Shown in pieces: positions 1 through 10,407 of a DNA stretch of 64,000 bases. Positions within the stretch are counted from its first letter, which is position 1. The number at the start of each line of letters is the position of its first letter. This DNA comes from Narthecium ossifragum (Eukaryota > Streptophyta > Magnoliopsida > Dioscoreales > Nartheciaceae). Position numbers and translations under genes: made by a program. Below the pieces are notes generated by a model. That model searched no databases and had not been told where the DNA came from. It saw only the letters and a list, made by a program, of their open reading frames with translations. The stretch covers positions 18,161,888 to 18,225,887 of the forward strand of contig OY986966.1 in assembly GCA_963920575.1 (NCBI GenBank), in the 5' to 3' direction.

Positions 1-420
1 GAGGCCATGCTCAGAGAGCTCGACTCGTTGGAAGGAGTCCGGATCCGAGCGTTAAATCAAATAAAAGCCCAAAAGAGGAAAGCCGCCTGAGCATACAACA
101 AGCGAGTTCGAGGGCGAAACTTCAATGTCGAAGATTTAGTCTGGAAGGTAATCCTACCATTGAAAACTAAAGACCCGGACTTGGGCAAATGGAGTCCTAA
201 CTGGGAAGGACCATTTCGAGTCCGAGACGTCTTACGTGGGAACGCTTATCGGTTGCAAAGTCTCGATAGCCTCGCCCATCAACACACAATCAACGGAAAA
301 TTCCTAAAGAGATACACGCCATCTATACGGGAGACAAACAAGGAAGTGCTAAAACAAAATTTCCCAGAACTTTGGGATAATTTCCTAAAATCCCCATTAA
401 ACAGAGGCGTTATTACATGA
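1..420 (+). pseudogene. Tat integrase C-terminal end, one in-frame stop
   Basis: Frame 1 reads through from the window edge to the stop at 418-420 with a single internal TGA at 88-90. The C-terminal 86 residues contain the gypsy integrase tail pattern (SPNWEGPFRV..., then a YRLQSLD segment and HTINGKFLKRY). This is the region that follows the catalytic core and ends pol. The minus-strand segment 45045-45275 in the other Tat copy is a close match, including the terminal LKSPLN. The stop codon makes this copy non-functional unless read through. Confidence 0.82.
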
Positions 421-570
421 TGGTTTTATGAGGAGGTCAAACCTCTCATACAAGGTCCCACATTATCTCAAATAAGGCCAACATACACTCCGAGATGACA
501 AAATCTGTCGATCTTGATGGAAAAGACCAGAGCAAGCCTTCAAAACAAAGCAAGTCGATGTCGAGCCTAC
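421..570 (-). pseudogene. Distal (3') end of the antisense Tat ORF, left copy
   Basis: Reverse-complement translation gives TDFVISECMLALFEIMWDLV, matching the last residues of the antisense ORF of the right copy (44900-45037). Two stops follow. It is separated from the rest of the ORF (5305 onward) by the solo LTR 571-5304. The ORF end and the integrase end converge within a few tens of bases. Confidence 0.65.
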
Positions 571-1140
571 TGATGAGTCACTAAATATTCATAATTAAAC
601 CCCTTAATTTACCTTTGTTAGGCTTAGAGTGTTTGTATTAGATAGTTTGTTAGTTGATTTCAGGTTTAATGAAGATTCAAGTTAGAAAGTACAGAAAAGG
701 CTTAATATGCTGAAATACACTCCTCTGTCGACTGTTAGCATAATATTCCCCAGAAATTATTCTTATGTTCAAATATTCTGAAATATGGAGGACTTATAGA
801 AGACTTCAAGATGAACAACTTTCATGTTGGATACTTTACGAGATTCCTGATGGTGTGATAGCAGCTTTGAAGAATACATGAAGATACATAAGCTGAAAGA
901 CTGATCCATCGACGCTCAGGAGAATATTCGCCAAATATTCCAGATAAGTCGAAATAATGTCAAATCTTCGGGACAGGACAGAAGACTTCCTAATCTACAT
1001 CTTTCATGTTGAGAACATTTCCAAATTCCGGACGGGTTGAACCCAGTCGTGATCGAAAGTGGTTGTCAGATTTAAACTAGGAAATCCGAGTTACATTAGA
1101 GGTCCAACTCAACCCAAAACCCTAATTCCGGGAATTAGCA

Positions 1141-1148
1141 TATAAAAA
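1141..1148 (+). promoter_or_regulatory. TATA-like box of the solo Athila LTR
   Basis: TATAAAAA lies in the conserved LTR context after AATTCCGGGAATTAGCA; the equivalent position in the other plus-strand LTR is 51682-51689. Likely the LTR core promoter. Confidence 0.5.
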
Positions 1149-1288
1149 GGGTTTTGTTAGCCAAAAACCAGAGCCTTCAGAGGGAGAAAAAGAGGGATTC
1201 AGATTGGAGGATTCTATGGAGAAGATGGAGATGCGGCATGGATCCCTATCGCTCTTCATCGAATACATGGATCTCATCCAAAAGATAA

Positions 1289-4200
1289 CACTACAAGAAA
1301 ATGGTCTTTTTGTGACAAGCTTTCTGTCCCAATGGAAGAACTTGTCACTACAACTAGGTATTTAGTGACAACTACATTATATTGTCACATATATATAGTC
1401 GTCATCTAATTACTAGTGACAACTGATTGTAGTTGTCATAAATTACTTATGTTTAAGTGATGAGCTTTGATTGTTGTCACTAAAACATGTCACTTTTGTG
1501 ACAAGATATATTAGTCATCACTTATACATGTCACTTTTGTGACAAGATATATTAGTCGTCACTGATATAATTTAGCGACAATAAATAGTTGTTACTAAAG
1601 GCATCATGATATTAGATCTCATTTATCCATCTTCAAACCATGATAGTATCTAATCTTAGCCCATCACAACCTTTTGATATGGTCTGACCCTAGCCATCCA
1701 TCTCCATAGACTCTAATCTCTACCGTCGCTTTCGTTGATCACTTAAGAAACCCTATTCATCCTCCCTTTTAAAAGTTTCCACCTACATCAACCCCACTCG
1801 TTCTCTCTCCTCCAACCCCACCCCCACCCCCTTGCGATTCTGTTCGCCACCGATCGTGACGTCACGCCGGCCGCCTCACTCCCGACGCCGCCGTTCTCTC
1901 CTAGCCGGACCACGCCGGGAGTCTCCGCCTCCCCGAACTCTCTCTCCCCTCGACCTTTCTCTCACGTTCACTCTCTTCCTTCATCGTCGGCCACCCGCAC
2001 CATCTCCCGATAACCCCGCCGACCCACCTCCCTTGCTGGAGAGCGGTGCCGTGCCTAGCCTTCTCCTCCCGCTCTCTCACGGAGGTATGTTTGCCTACTA
2101 TTGATTGGTTTTTGTCACTTAATTGACATAGTTGATATGTTCAATTGAATCTGATTTGTTTGACTACACAAGATGTCGGAGAATGTTGGGTTGGAATTAG
2201 ATTCTAAAATTGCTATTCTAGATTACCATGGTTTTGATGCTTTGGTCTTTGGGCCTTGGATCATGGTGGCGTGCATCACAATTTTGTAGAATACATCCTT
2301 TGTTCACATTCTCAGATTTTCTAACTCCGTATCAGATAAGGTGGCTGAGGCTCTGGTTTATAGGAAGTTTTGAAAGTGAGCATGAGGTGTTTGTTTAAAG
2401 TCCACATAGTGGTTGTATGTGAGTAGGTGTCGGTTGTAAACAGCCTAAGCAGGCTAGCTTCTCAATGAGAAAAAAAAAGCAAAAAGAAAAAGAAACAACT
2501 CTGTTTGTATTCACATCTATTTATATTTTATGAATGAAAACTCTTCCGAGGTGATATCATGTACCACGATCATCATCTAAGCCTTCTCCGTAACATAATG
2601 GGTGCTATTTTGATGGTGCCCATTTTCTAGGCTCTTGTATATGAAGGATTCGCTGACTATGTCATGGCTGGCTGCAAGGTAAGTAAAATTGTAGTTATTC
2701 CTCGCATATAGACAAAAAATGATTTATTCCATAAGTTTGAGTATTTTTTCTAACAAGAGCAAGGTTGCCAGGCAGAATACATGTATAAACAAATAATATG
2801 TAACTCGTATGTATTAACTACTTTATATTTTCTCATTCATTGCCCATGAAAGAATAGCTGTTAATCTGCGTAGATAAGTTCGTTTATTTCTTTCTAACTT
2901 TAACATTTTCTACCACATTGATATAGGTAACAGGCATGAACGTATCTTTATATTTAATGTTGCTCTTGCAATTAAGCCTTTTTCCTTACAAATGAAAATT
3001 CTATTGACTATGTGGATATTCATAAGCATTAGTTAGATGGCAATGGGATGAACAATTGTGGTAGTGTTAATAACATATTAGTTTTATTTTGTAAATTACA
3101 GAGATCTGTAGATTTAATACCTACCAAGTTTTCCAAGTTATGTATATTATATGTTCATGCTTGTTACATGTATCAATGTTGTAGGCTGCTCCTCCAGCTG
3201 CTCGTTTGTGCTTAGAGTTATATCAAAGAAAATTAGGTGTATTATTGTTGCTAGATAGGTCCATCTTCGGCCTATTTATAAATTCTCTTATTGATATGAG
3301 ATTTAGATACCATTAGCTGTACACTTGGTAGGTAGTGTTCCTCAGCTTCTGCTTTTTGTTAAGGTAGGAATCTTGTAGCTGAAATTATTTAGGGATTGTT
3401 TAGGGAGACAAACTCCAAAAGTATCTGCAATGGATGTTGTCCATAGTGTAGTTATATCAGAGTTTTTCACATACTATATATTTTTGTAATAATATAAATC
3501 TAAGTATGCAGTCCTAATTTCTTTTGCTCTTTACTTTGTATAGGTCGACATATCACGTGAATGACCTAATTTGTTAAAAATTTAGGCAACTTTTGATGGG
3601 CCAGACTTGGCGTTGTTTCTCCGTTGATTGACGGATGGGGACCTAAGTGCAACCTTTCTTCTCTCAATGCTGCTAGCTCTCAACCACCACAAAGATAAGT
3701 GAATTTGAAATTGCATTCTATGGTGTTAGTTGGCTTCATTCTTGAATATAGACTTAATGTTCATTTTGCCAAAGTAACATGTCTTGATATTTATTTTTGC
3801 AGGACATGGATCGTTGGTCTTTTGTTTTGGAATTTCAGAGCCTAATTTGAGAAAGCTCTTTAGTTTTCTGGGTTTGTTTTTACATGTATCAAGAATTATG
3901 TACTAAACTTATGTTACTTGGACTACTTATAGTTATAAAAGTTTGGTTATGAAAGTTTAATTTATTGTATTGTTTTTCTTGGTATTGTATGTATTTTTAA
4001 CATGTTTATTAGATCAAAATAGCATGTACTATTTGACAGGTGGTTAGTCAATAGTGTGACAATGAAAAATGTCAACAATCATCAATTGTGATGTTATTTA
4101 TTGTCACTAATAAATCTAATTATGACAACAATCACGTTTTGTCACTATTTGTTATATCTGTGATGATAAAGGTGGTAACTGAAATGCTTATTAAACATCC

Positions 4201-4578
4201 CAATATTGGATTGTGACAGCAATTATCGTCACTAACGAATATTTTTTGTGACTACATTTTAAAGTTGTCACAGTAGGGAATTTTTAGTGACATTAATGTC
4301 GTCACTAATGGTAATCAGGTTATCACTAATCCATGTCTCATTATGTTCTTGAACAAGATATAGTGACATGTGTGTATCTTATAGTGACAACAAAACTTGT
4401 CATTACAAGTATAGTTATAAGTGACGAGGCATATTTGTCGTAACTAAAGTATTAGCAACGGCTACACAAGCGACAACTCTTGTTGTCACTAGGGTCGTCA
4501 CAAAAAAGACATTAGTGACGAGAACTCTATATGCAGTGACACATAGTGTTGTCACAGAATCCCTTTTTTCTTGTAGTG
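1289..4578. mobile_element. Non-autonomous CACTA (En/Spm-type) transposon
   Basis: The left end CACTACAAGAAAA and right end TTTTCTTGTAGTG are perfect inverted termini, flanked by a 3-bp TAA duplication (1286-1288 and 4579-4581), diagnostic of the CACTA superfamily. Subterminal regions (about 1300-1600 and 4040-4560) are packed with AGTGACAA / TTGTCAC motifs in both orientations, as expected for transposase-binding subterminal repeats. No TNPA/TNPD-like transposase is found in the 3290 bp, so it is non-autonomous. The interior (1740-3250) has gene-like architecture described separately. Confidence 0.93.
1832..3236 (+). other. Candidate captured gene exons inside the CACTA element
   Basis: A GC-rich, pyrimidine-rich leader (1740-1830) precedes an open segment 1832-2084 ending at a donor (GGAG|GTATGT). 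Then come an exon-like 2631-2678 bounded by TTTTCTAG and GTAAGT (16 codons, residues ALVYEGFADYVMAGCK) and an exon-like 3185-3236 bounded by TTGTAG and GTGTAT that continues in the same frame (AAPPAARLCLELYQRKL). The last two segments join in phase 0 without a stop, which supports real splicing. The protein family is not recognised. It could also be a chance run of splice signals. Confidence 0.35.
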
Positions 4579-5304
4579 TAAGTGGCTAAACTCCATACTT
4601 AGGGATCTCATGAAGCTTTAGCGTAGCTTCTTTGTATTTTCTATTTTGATTCTTGTTATCTTTTCAAAGACATGATCCTATGAATATGGTTTTATTTTAT
4701 AAAGAGTTGAGGGAATAGAGTTTCTCGACGTACATTCAGACCTACTTGATTGCTGTGCTTGATGGTAGAGATTCGTAGGATGGTTTTTATGTTGCTTTTG
4801 TGTATGCCTTTGAGATAATCTATGCTAGATGAAGATAGGTTGTACTCAAATTAAGTTCGAATACAATCTATGCTAAGTTTGGATAGGTTATGCCTTAGGG
4901 AAGCAATATCATTATTTTAGGGATTCATGTAAGCTTAAGAAGCTGTGAATCCATAATGTCGAGATAAGAAAACAAGAGGATAATTAGAGAATACAGGAAG
5001 TGAAACTAAAGTGGATTGAGTAATCCCTAGGTTTTCTCTCATTGATCTATTTCAATTTCGTTAACTGCTTTCTTAATTAGTTTTATTAATCAGTTCCTAA
5101 AACCCCAAATCAATCCTTCTTCGTTTTAGGACTAGAGTGTTGAGAGTTAATTCTGATGTTTCTTTGTTAGTCAAAGTTTTCCCTGAGGACCGACCCCGTA
5201 TTTCACCATTATTCTATCTTATTAATTTAGTGTTGAAAGAAAGGTTTATAAATTTCTAAATTGCGTTTTGCATACGTTTTAATGACGACTTTTGTGAGCG
5301 ATCA

Positions 5305-7361
5305 CCTGCTGAGGTCGGCATCAAGCTGCTCTTCCTCGGCATCCATCAACCGGCATAACTCATCCCGTTCCGATACCTCTCGGGCTAGGGCCATTTCCAA
5401 GTCTTGGATGCGACTATCCTTCGCGACCACCCGGGTGTGCAGATCCCGAAGAGCCACCTCACGATGACCAGAGCGCTCACAACGAGCAACTATATCCTCG
5501 CGGAGCACAGAAACCTCCGAGGTGACTAGACCTCGCCTGCGCAGTTGCTCCATTCAACATTCTAGATGCGAGTGGAAGCGGACCAATAGGCTCCGGAAAC
5601 GTTCAAAATTGGTGTTCGGAACCAATAGGCTCCGGAAGCGTTCAAAATTGGTGATCGAAACCGCACACACTTCCCACAATGATTGGAGGAGTTGAGGAAG
5701 GAGTTCCTCTCAAAAGAGCTCACTGACAGTGTAGTCCCGGAAGGGCTCGATGGCATGCCGGATGGTCGCGAGATGGGCGGGATCGGGGACGCCTATAAAG
5801 CGGTTGAAAGCCGGCTCCAAACTTTGCATATAATCATGGAGAGAATGGTGCTCCAAATCATCCACCACATGTCTAGAAGAGCTCGCCCAAACAACCCCGC
5901 GGAACGCGGTGTGGGGCTCAACACCCTCGATCCTTGAGTCACGGCCCACTGGGGAAGAGGCGGGAGAAACCTCATAATCAAGATTCAACCTACCGGCCTC
6001 AAGCGCTGCCGAGCTTATAACAGATTCCCCCATCTCAACAACTCCCTTCCCTTTGTCAGTAGGAGGTCGTGGATGCTCAATGGATGGCATCTCAACGACA
6101 ACTTTAGAAGATAGGGCAACCTCCATACCTGCAAGAGTCTCCAAAACCATGTGACTAGTCAAAGCCGGGACCTCGGACAGCACCTCAGGGCAGACAAGGT
6201 CTGGCTCGGATGGGACAACAGGAATAGCCAGGGAGCCGGAGCTATCCAGAGCAACTCCGATAGTGGCGACAAGGGAAGTAGTTGGGGACAAGACTTTTAG
6301 TAGTTGGGGACAAGACTTCTATGTTCACCTTCGTAACATCAGCCTCAATCTGGGCAATAACCTCATGCCCCACCACCGTGTCATTATCACCCACCTCAAT
6401 AGCTGGGGAGCTTGCATTTGCTTCGCCCAGGAAGAAGCTATTAGCTCCTGTAGATCCAAACCAATTTGCGCTATGCGTTCTTCGTTGGGTCAGAGATCTA
6501 AGATGACAAGACAAAGTGAGAGGGGATAACACTAAGAAGAGGGAGTAAAAAACGCAAAAAGAATACCTCTGGTACTAGGTATGTTCACTAGAACACTGGG
6601 ATGAGGATTCCATTTCAATAAAGCATCCAAATCTACCCTAACTCCCTGTTCAGTCGATTGCTCGGGAGACGAGATCGATTCGAGAGAGGCGGAACACTCA
6701 CTCTGTTCATCCCCAACATCGGACCCAGAGGAAGCAACAGAGGCCCTGGAGTTCGACTCAGTAGCTTGAGTTAGCATCACAGCCTCTCTACCGTGTCATC
6801 CTGGATCCGCAGAGTCTTTCAAAGGCTCCACGGGCAAAGCAATTTCTCCTAGAAAGGCAGAGCTAGAGGGAAGCCCGACTTCCAGAACTCCCAAAGTATC
6901 GACTTGTTGGACAACTTCCTCTGGAGAAACTGACGCAGCAGGCCCAGACTTGACCTCAGGAACTCTCGACACCTCTAACAGCTGGGCGACCTCCCCCTGA
7001 GGGGCAAATATAGACCCAGACTCAACATCAAGGACTTCTGAAGCCTAAGGAACAGACTCCGATGGCAGCTCAGGCCTGGAAACAGGAACCGGTTCCTGTG
7101 ATTGGCTCTCGTCCGAAGGGACCATAACGAGTCGCCTCCGATGCGGCCGAAGTGGTTGGTCATCATACCTCTGCTTGACTACAGAGGCTCGCGAGGCTTC
7201 CACCGGTCGTCTAATCTCCTCTTGAGGGGTAGTGATAGGAGAGGGCCGGCGGACAACAGCAGGAACTCAACTTCGAGGTCGGGCCCCACTCGAGGAAGGT
7301 TTGCCAAGGGACATCAACCGGATGCGAATCGGCCGATGGTCATCCCTCTTCCGCTTTGGAG
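5305..7361 (-). pseudogene. Antisense Tat ORF, exon 3 (acidic/variable region and coiled coil), left copy
   Basis: Exon 3 begins after an acceptor (TTCAG at 7366-7362) and continues in shifting frames to the solo LTR. The clearest segment, 6291-5710, gives about 193 residues matching the right copy: LDYEVSP, SLHDYMQSLEPAFNRFIGV, IEPFRDYTVSELF. After a stop, 5553-5302 encodes an 83-residue predicted coiled coil (EDIVARCERSGHREVALRDL and onward) that is absent from the right copy. A 39-bp tandem duplication (5582-5660, CCAATAGGCTCCGGAA...) lies between them. Several frameshifts and stops between 6300 and 7361 make this copy broken. Confidence 0.6.
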
Positions 7362-7443
7362 CTGAAGTTAAGGGAGTCAGATGAGACAAAGAGCTCGGAG
7401 GTCAATATCAAGAAGGTGAAACAAGACAAACGGACTCGGAAGC

Positions 7444-9000
7444 TGATACGACTTGAAAAGTGTCGTGGCTTAACAAGTCTGACCAAAATTACAATATATT
7501 CCATTGCTCTACTTTAACTACTAAGAACTAGTAGATAGTGGAGAGTCCGAGTCGAATCCACAGGGATTTAGGTGATTGAGATTGAATGCTTAGTGAGTTT
7601 CCTACTAATGAGTTGAGAAAAGATTGCAAGTTGAAATTAAACTAAACTTATACTAAAGGATTTATGAATATGAGAGAAAGGACCACAGGATTCTTAATCA
7701 GTAACTAAGGATCTATCAAGTCTTCCTAAGATCAGGGCATGCAAACACGATGAATGGCTTCCTAAAAGTTGATAAGTGAATGGCTAGTTCTCCTTATCAC
7801 TCAACAAGTTCTGTTTAGGATTCCTTATTGGTGAGAACAATTATCTAAATTCAGTAACCGAATGATTAGTTACGTTCACTGCTAATGAACCCTCTTATCA
7901 GGATGAGTGCATCGCAAATAATAACATGGATATGGATTAAGGTGTAAGATCGAGATGACTTCGCATCTCGATGGCCGAAACTACAAAGGTAAGATGCATG
8001 AAGGATTAGGGATGGAACGTAGTGGGACTAGCACTATATAATCCCTAATCACGAAGAAGATTCCATCCGAGATATCATGGGACTAGCATGATCCTCTTAT
8101 TTGGATGAATCCAATCCAAGCCCTAGCATACACAAGCTCTAGAATCAAGTGCAAGCAAGAACAATCCATACATCCAGCAAGAAATCAACACCAAGATATA
8201 AGAAACTAGAATCAATCCATAAAAGCCAAATAATCGTGTATACAAACCCTAGATCTAAGAAATCCCCAGTAAAAACCCTAGTTACATCATAAGAAAACCA
8301 TGGTTAGGGTTTTAGTTAGTCATCTTCAAGGGGTAACCCATCGGTGGAAGTTGATGATCTCCTCCCGCCATGGATCTCCTATGAAGAATCGTCGAAGAAA
8401 AGATGGAAAAAGATAGGAAAAACTCTCCCCAAAAACGTCTGAAAAAGCCCCCCTAAAATCCCTAAACAATGACTACTTATAACCCAGGAAACAACCTCCC
8501 ATGATTTAGATCCGAGCCGTTGATTTTTGCCTCTGGCCGAGTCGGGTCGATCCGTCTCTTGAAGTTGGATCGATCCGTCTTCTTAATTTGATGGTAACGC
8601 CCGAGCCGGATCGATCGGGCACTTAGAGTTGGATCCATCCGACTCCTTTACTTGCTGGTAACGCCCGAGCTGGATCGATCCGTCTGTCGAGTCCGATCGA
8701 TCGTGTCATTATTGTTGCGCTACGTCCCGTGCTGGATCGATCCGTCTCTTGGAGTTCGATCGATCCGGCAGTTGTTCATTGTCCCGTCGCTGGTTGAGTC
8801 GGATCGGTCGCTCCTGTTGAGTCCGATCGATCTGACTTGTCAAAATCGCTAGAACACTCTTGTTTTAGCTCCAAAGTTGATCTAACTCGTGGAAGGGTCT
8901 GTTAGACCTGAAATGGAATAAAAGTAGTCAGTACAGCATTGCTCGGGGCCCAACAAAGCCAAATTACAAGGGTGTTTCGTGCACTTTTCAAGTCTTATCA
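7444..9000 (-). repeat. Solo Athila-type LTR inside the antisense-ORF intron
   Basis: Ends are TGATACGACTTGAAAAGTG and CACTTTTCAAGTCTTATCA, which pair over 19 positions with one mismatch. A perfect 5-bp TSD GAAGC flanks the unit (7439-7443 and 9001-9005). In minus orientation it begins TGATAAGACTTG and carries the conserved AGTCGAATCCACAGGGA motif (7542-7558 on plus), placing it near Athila-type LTRs. About 8 degenerate GATCGATCC units are packed at 8540-8835. No coding sequence. It sits in the intron between exons 2 and 3 of the antisense ORF. Confidence 0.85.
8540..8835. repeat. GATCGATC-rich array within the solo LTR
   Basis: Roughly 60-bp spaced units of the type GGATCGATCCGTCTCTTG alternate with GTTCGATCGATCC and GAGCCGGATCGATCGGGC. 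Each core is self-complementary. Comparable arrays occur in the unrelated chromovirus LTRs at 22715-23510 and 36695-37525. Confidence 0.7.
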
Positions 9001-9042
9001 GAAGCTGATCGAGCACACAAGACATAAGGAAGGAGAACAAAC

Positions 9043-9135
9043 CTTGTGGTGCCTTTCCTTTCTCCTCCCTAGGCAAAGGAGGCTCGTCACCCTCATCATC
9101 GTTGTCATCGTCATGATGACCACTCGCTCGACATC
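9043..9135 (-). pseudogene. Antisense Tat ORF, exon 2 (acidic linker), left copy
   Basis: 93 nt bounded by an acceptor (GTTAG) and a donor (CAAG|GTTTGT). The frame gives SGHHDDDNDDEGDEPPLP followed by EEKGKAPQG, aligning with the 99-nt exon 43040-43138 in the right copy (DGDDSSDEGDESP, GKAPKG). Both exons are multiples of three and have the same flanking phases, so splice positions are conserved between the two copies. Confidence 0.6.
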
Positions 9136-9202
9136 CTAACAAGAAATGATTAAGCCAAAATAACAGAAAACAATTAAAATGAGGGTCGAGAGTGGAACTT
9201 AC

Positions 9203-10209
9203 TACGATGCCCAGGACTCGACCTTCAAGCTCGACTGGTTCGGGAAGTAGGCATGGGCCCATAGCTGCACCAACCATATAGGGCCAGAGTACCCTCTCTT
9301 GAAACGACATCGGAACATCTCCCCCAGCCACCTGTAGGCTAAACCAAGTAGAAGGAGAGCAAAAGCTACCCGTTGGTCCGATGTAGAGAGATGCTCAGCC
9401 AAGGACAACCAAGATTTTGTCATCTTAGTAGAGTGATTGCAAGCAATAAACCTATTCAACTCGTAGTTGAAAAAGGCAATTAAATCTCGGTGGGTCATCA
9501 CACTCGACGCTTTCCTCTCATCCTTGCAGTACTGAGAGTAGGCCGTGCAAGCATCAGGGTAGTCGGAAGAACATGACAACCCTCCATAGGAAGCTTTCTT
9601 CTTGAGAAGCCCAGAGCAATCTTCACCGAACACGTGAGTATTCATCAGGTTGAAAACATCCGCTAAGGGGATGTAAAGTGGACCGTCCGGGATTAAGAAA
9701 CAGTTGTACCCTACACTCCAGAAGCAAAGAAAAGACAACAGCAACGGACCGTCGGTAGGTTGACAGGGGAGATGGATGAGGTCTTCGAGGCGCATCCGTT
9801 TTATCTGACGTTGCCCCATCAGGTCAGCCATCACTCTCTCAATCCATTCCTCACAATCCCTATCGGAGGCATGCCATCCCTTTTGGATTCTTCCGTGAAC
9901 CCATTGATCAAAAGAGGGAGGTAGGGTCGGCAAGCATACCAGGGGATAACCCGCAGTGGACGGGTAGAAAGCCCGCAGCTTTTCAAACACATCGGTCATA
10001 GAGGATGGGATTGTGATCGCCGGACCCAACCCATATCTCATTCGATCGATGAAGTCTTCTTGTTCAAAGAAAACCCTAGGAAGCAAAACGACATCCGTCT
10101 CATTATCTAGGAAGGTATCAAAAGACTTGGCAGAAGGGCGCAAAAAATCTAGGCACGATGATACTTGATCGCCGGTGGGAGAAGACGAGGGACTCTCCGA
10201 ACTAGACAT
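9203..10209 (-). CDS. Antisense Tat ORF, exon 1: plant-mobile-domain-like protein, left copy
   Basis: Open for over 330 codons from the ATG at 10209-10207 (MSSSESPSSSPTG) to a donor at 9202. Upstream in-frame codons to 10317 are open too but are not conserved in the right copy. An N-terminal Ser-rich stretch precedes a globular region with LPPSFDQWVH, then CKDERKASSV, and a C-terminal block with LGLAYRWLGEMF and GPIWLVQLWAHAYFP. That last block resembles the plant mobile domain / aminotransferase-like family found in transposons and MAIN-type genes; this is family recognition by eye. It is transcribed opposite to pol and starts next to the 3' LTR. About 500 bp present in the right copy after the AYFP block are missing here. 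Role unknown. Confidence 0.62.
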
Positions 10210-10407
10210 TATTAAGTATGAGGATCCTGCTGGGAAAAGAGTCGAAGAGCTTAGAGAGATCGAAAAATGCTCGAGAGCAAGGGATAGAGAAATAGGATGA
10301 CACAATCCCATAGACATAGGGATTCAAAACTCTTATCGACTCACCAAAAGATGTTTTTGCCCCGGACGTCGCTTCGAATCACGTCACGGGACAAAATTGG
10401 GGGCAAT

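Larger units (their letters stand above)
571..5304 (+). repeat. Solo Athila-type LTR, split by a CACTA element
   Basis: Starts TGATGAGTCACTAAAT and ends GAGCGATCA, the same termini as the LTRs at 51112-52538 (plus) and 24439-25620 / 29835-31271 (minus). Flanking 5-bp duplication is CCTAC (566-570) and CCTGC (5305-5309), one mismatch. Without the CACTA insertion and its TSD (4579-4581) the LTR is about 1441 bp. A TATA-like box is at 1141-1148. No internal element sequence follows, so this is a solo LTR left by LTR-LTR recombination. It lies inside the antisense ORF of the Tat element. Confidence 0.85.

Noticed and set aside
7444..9000. DNA transposon with 20-bp TIRs
   Set aside because: TG...CA ends, 5-bp TSD and the AGTCGAATCCACAGGGA motif shared with Athila LTRs favour a solo LTR.
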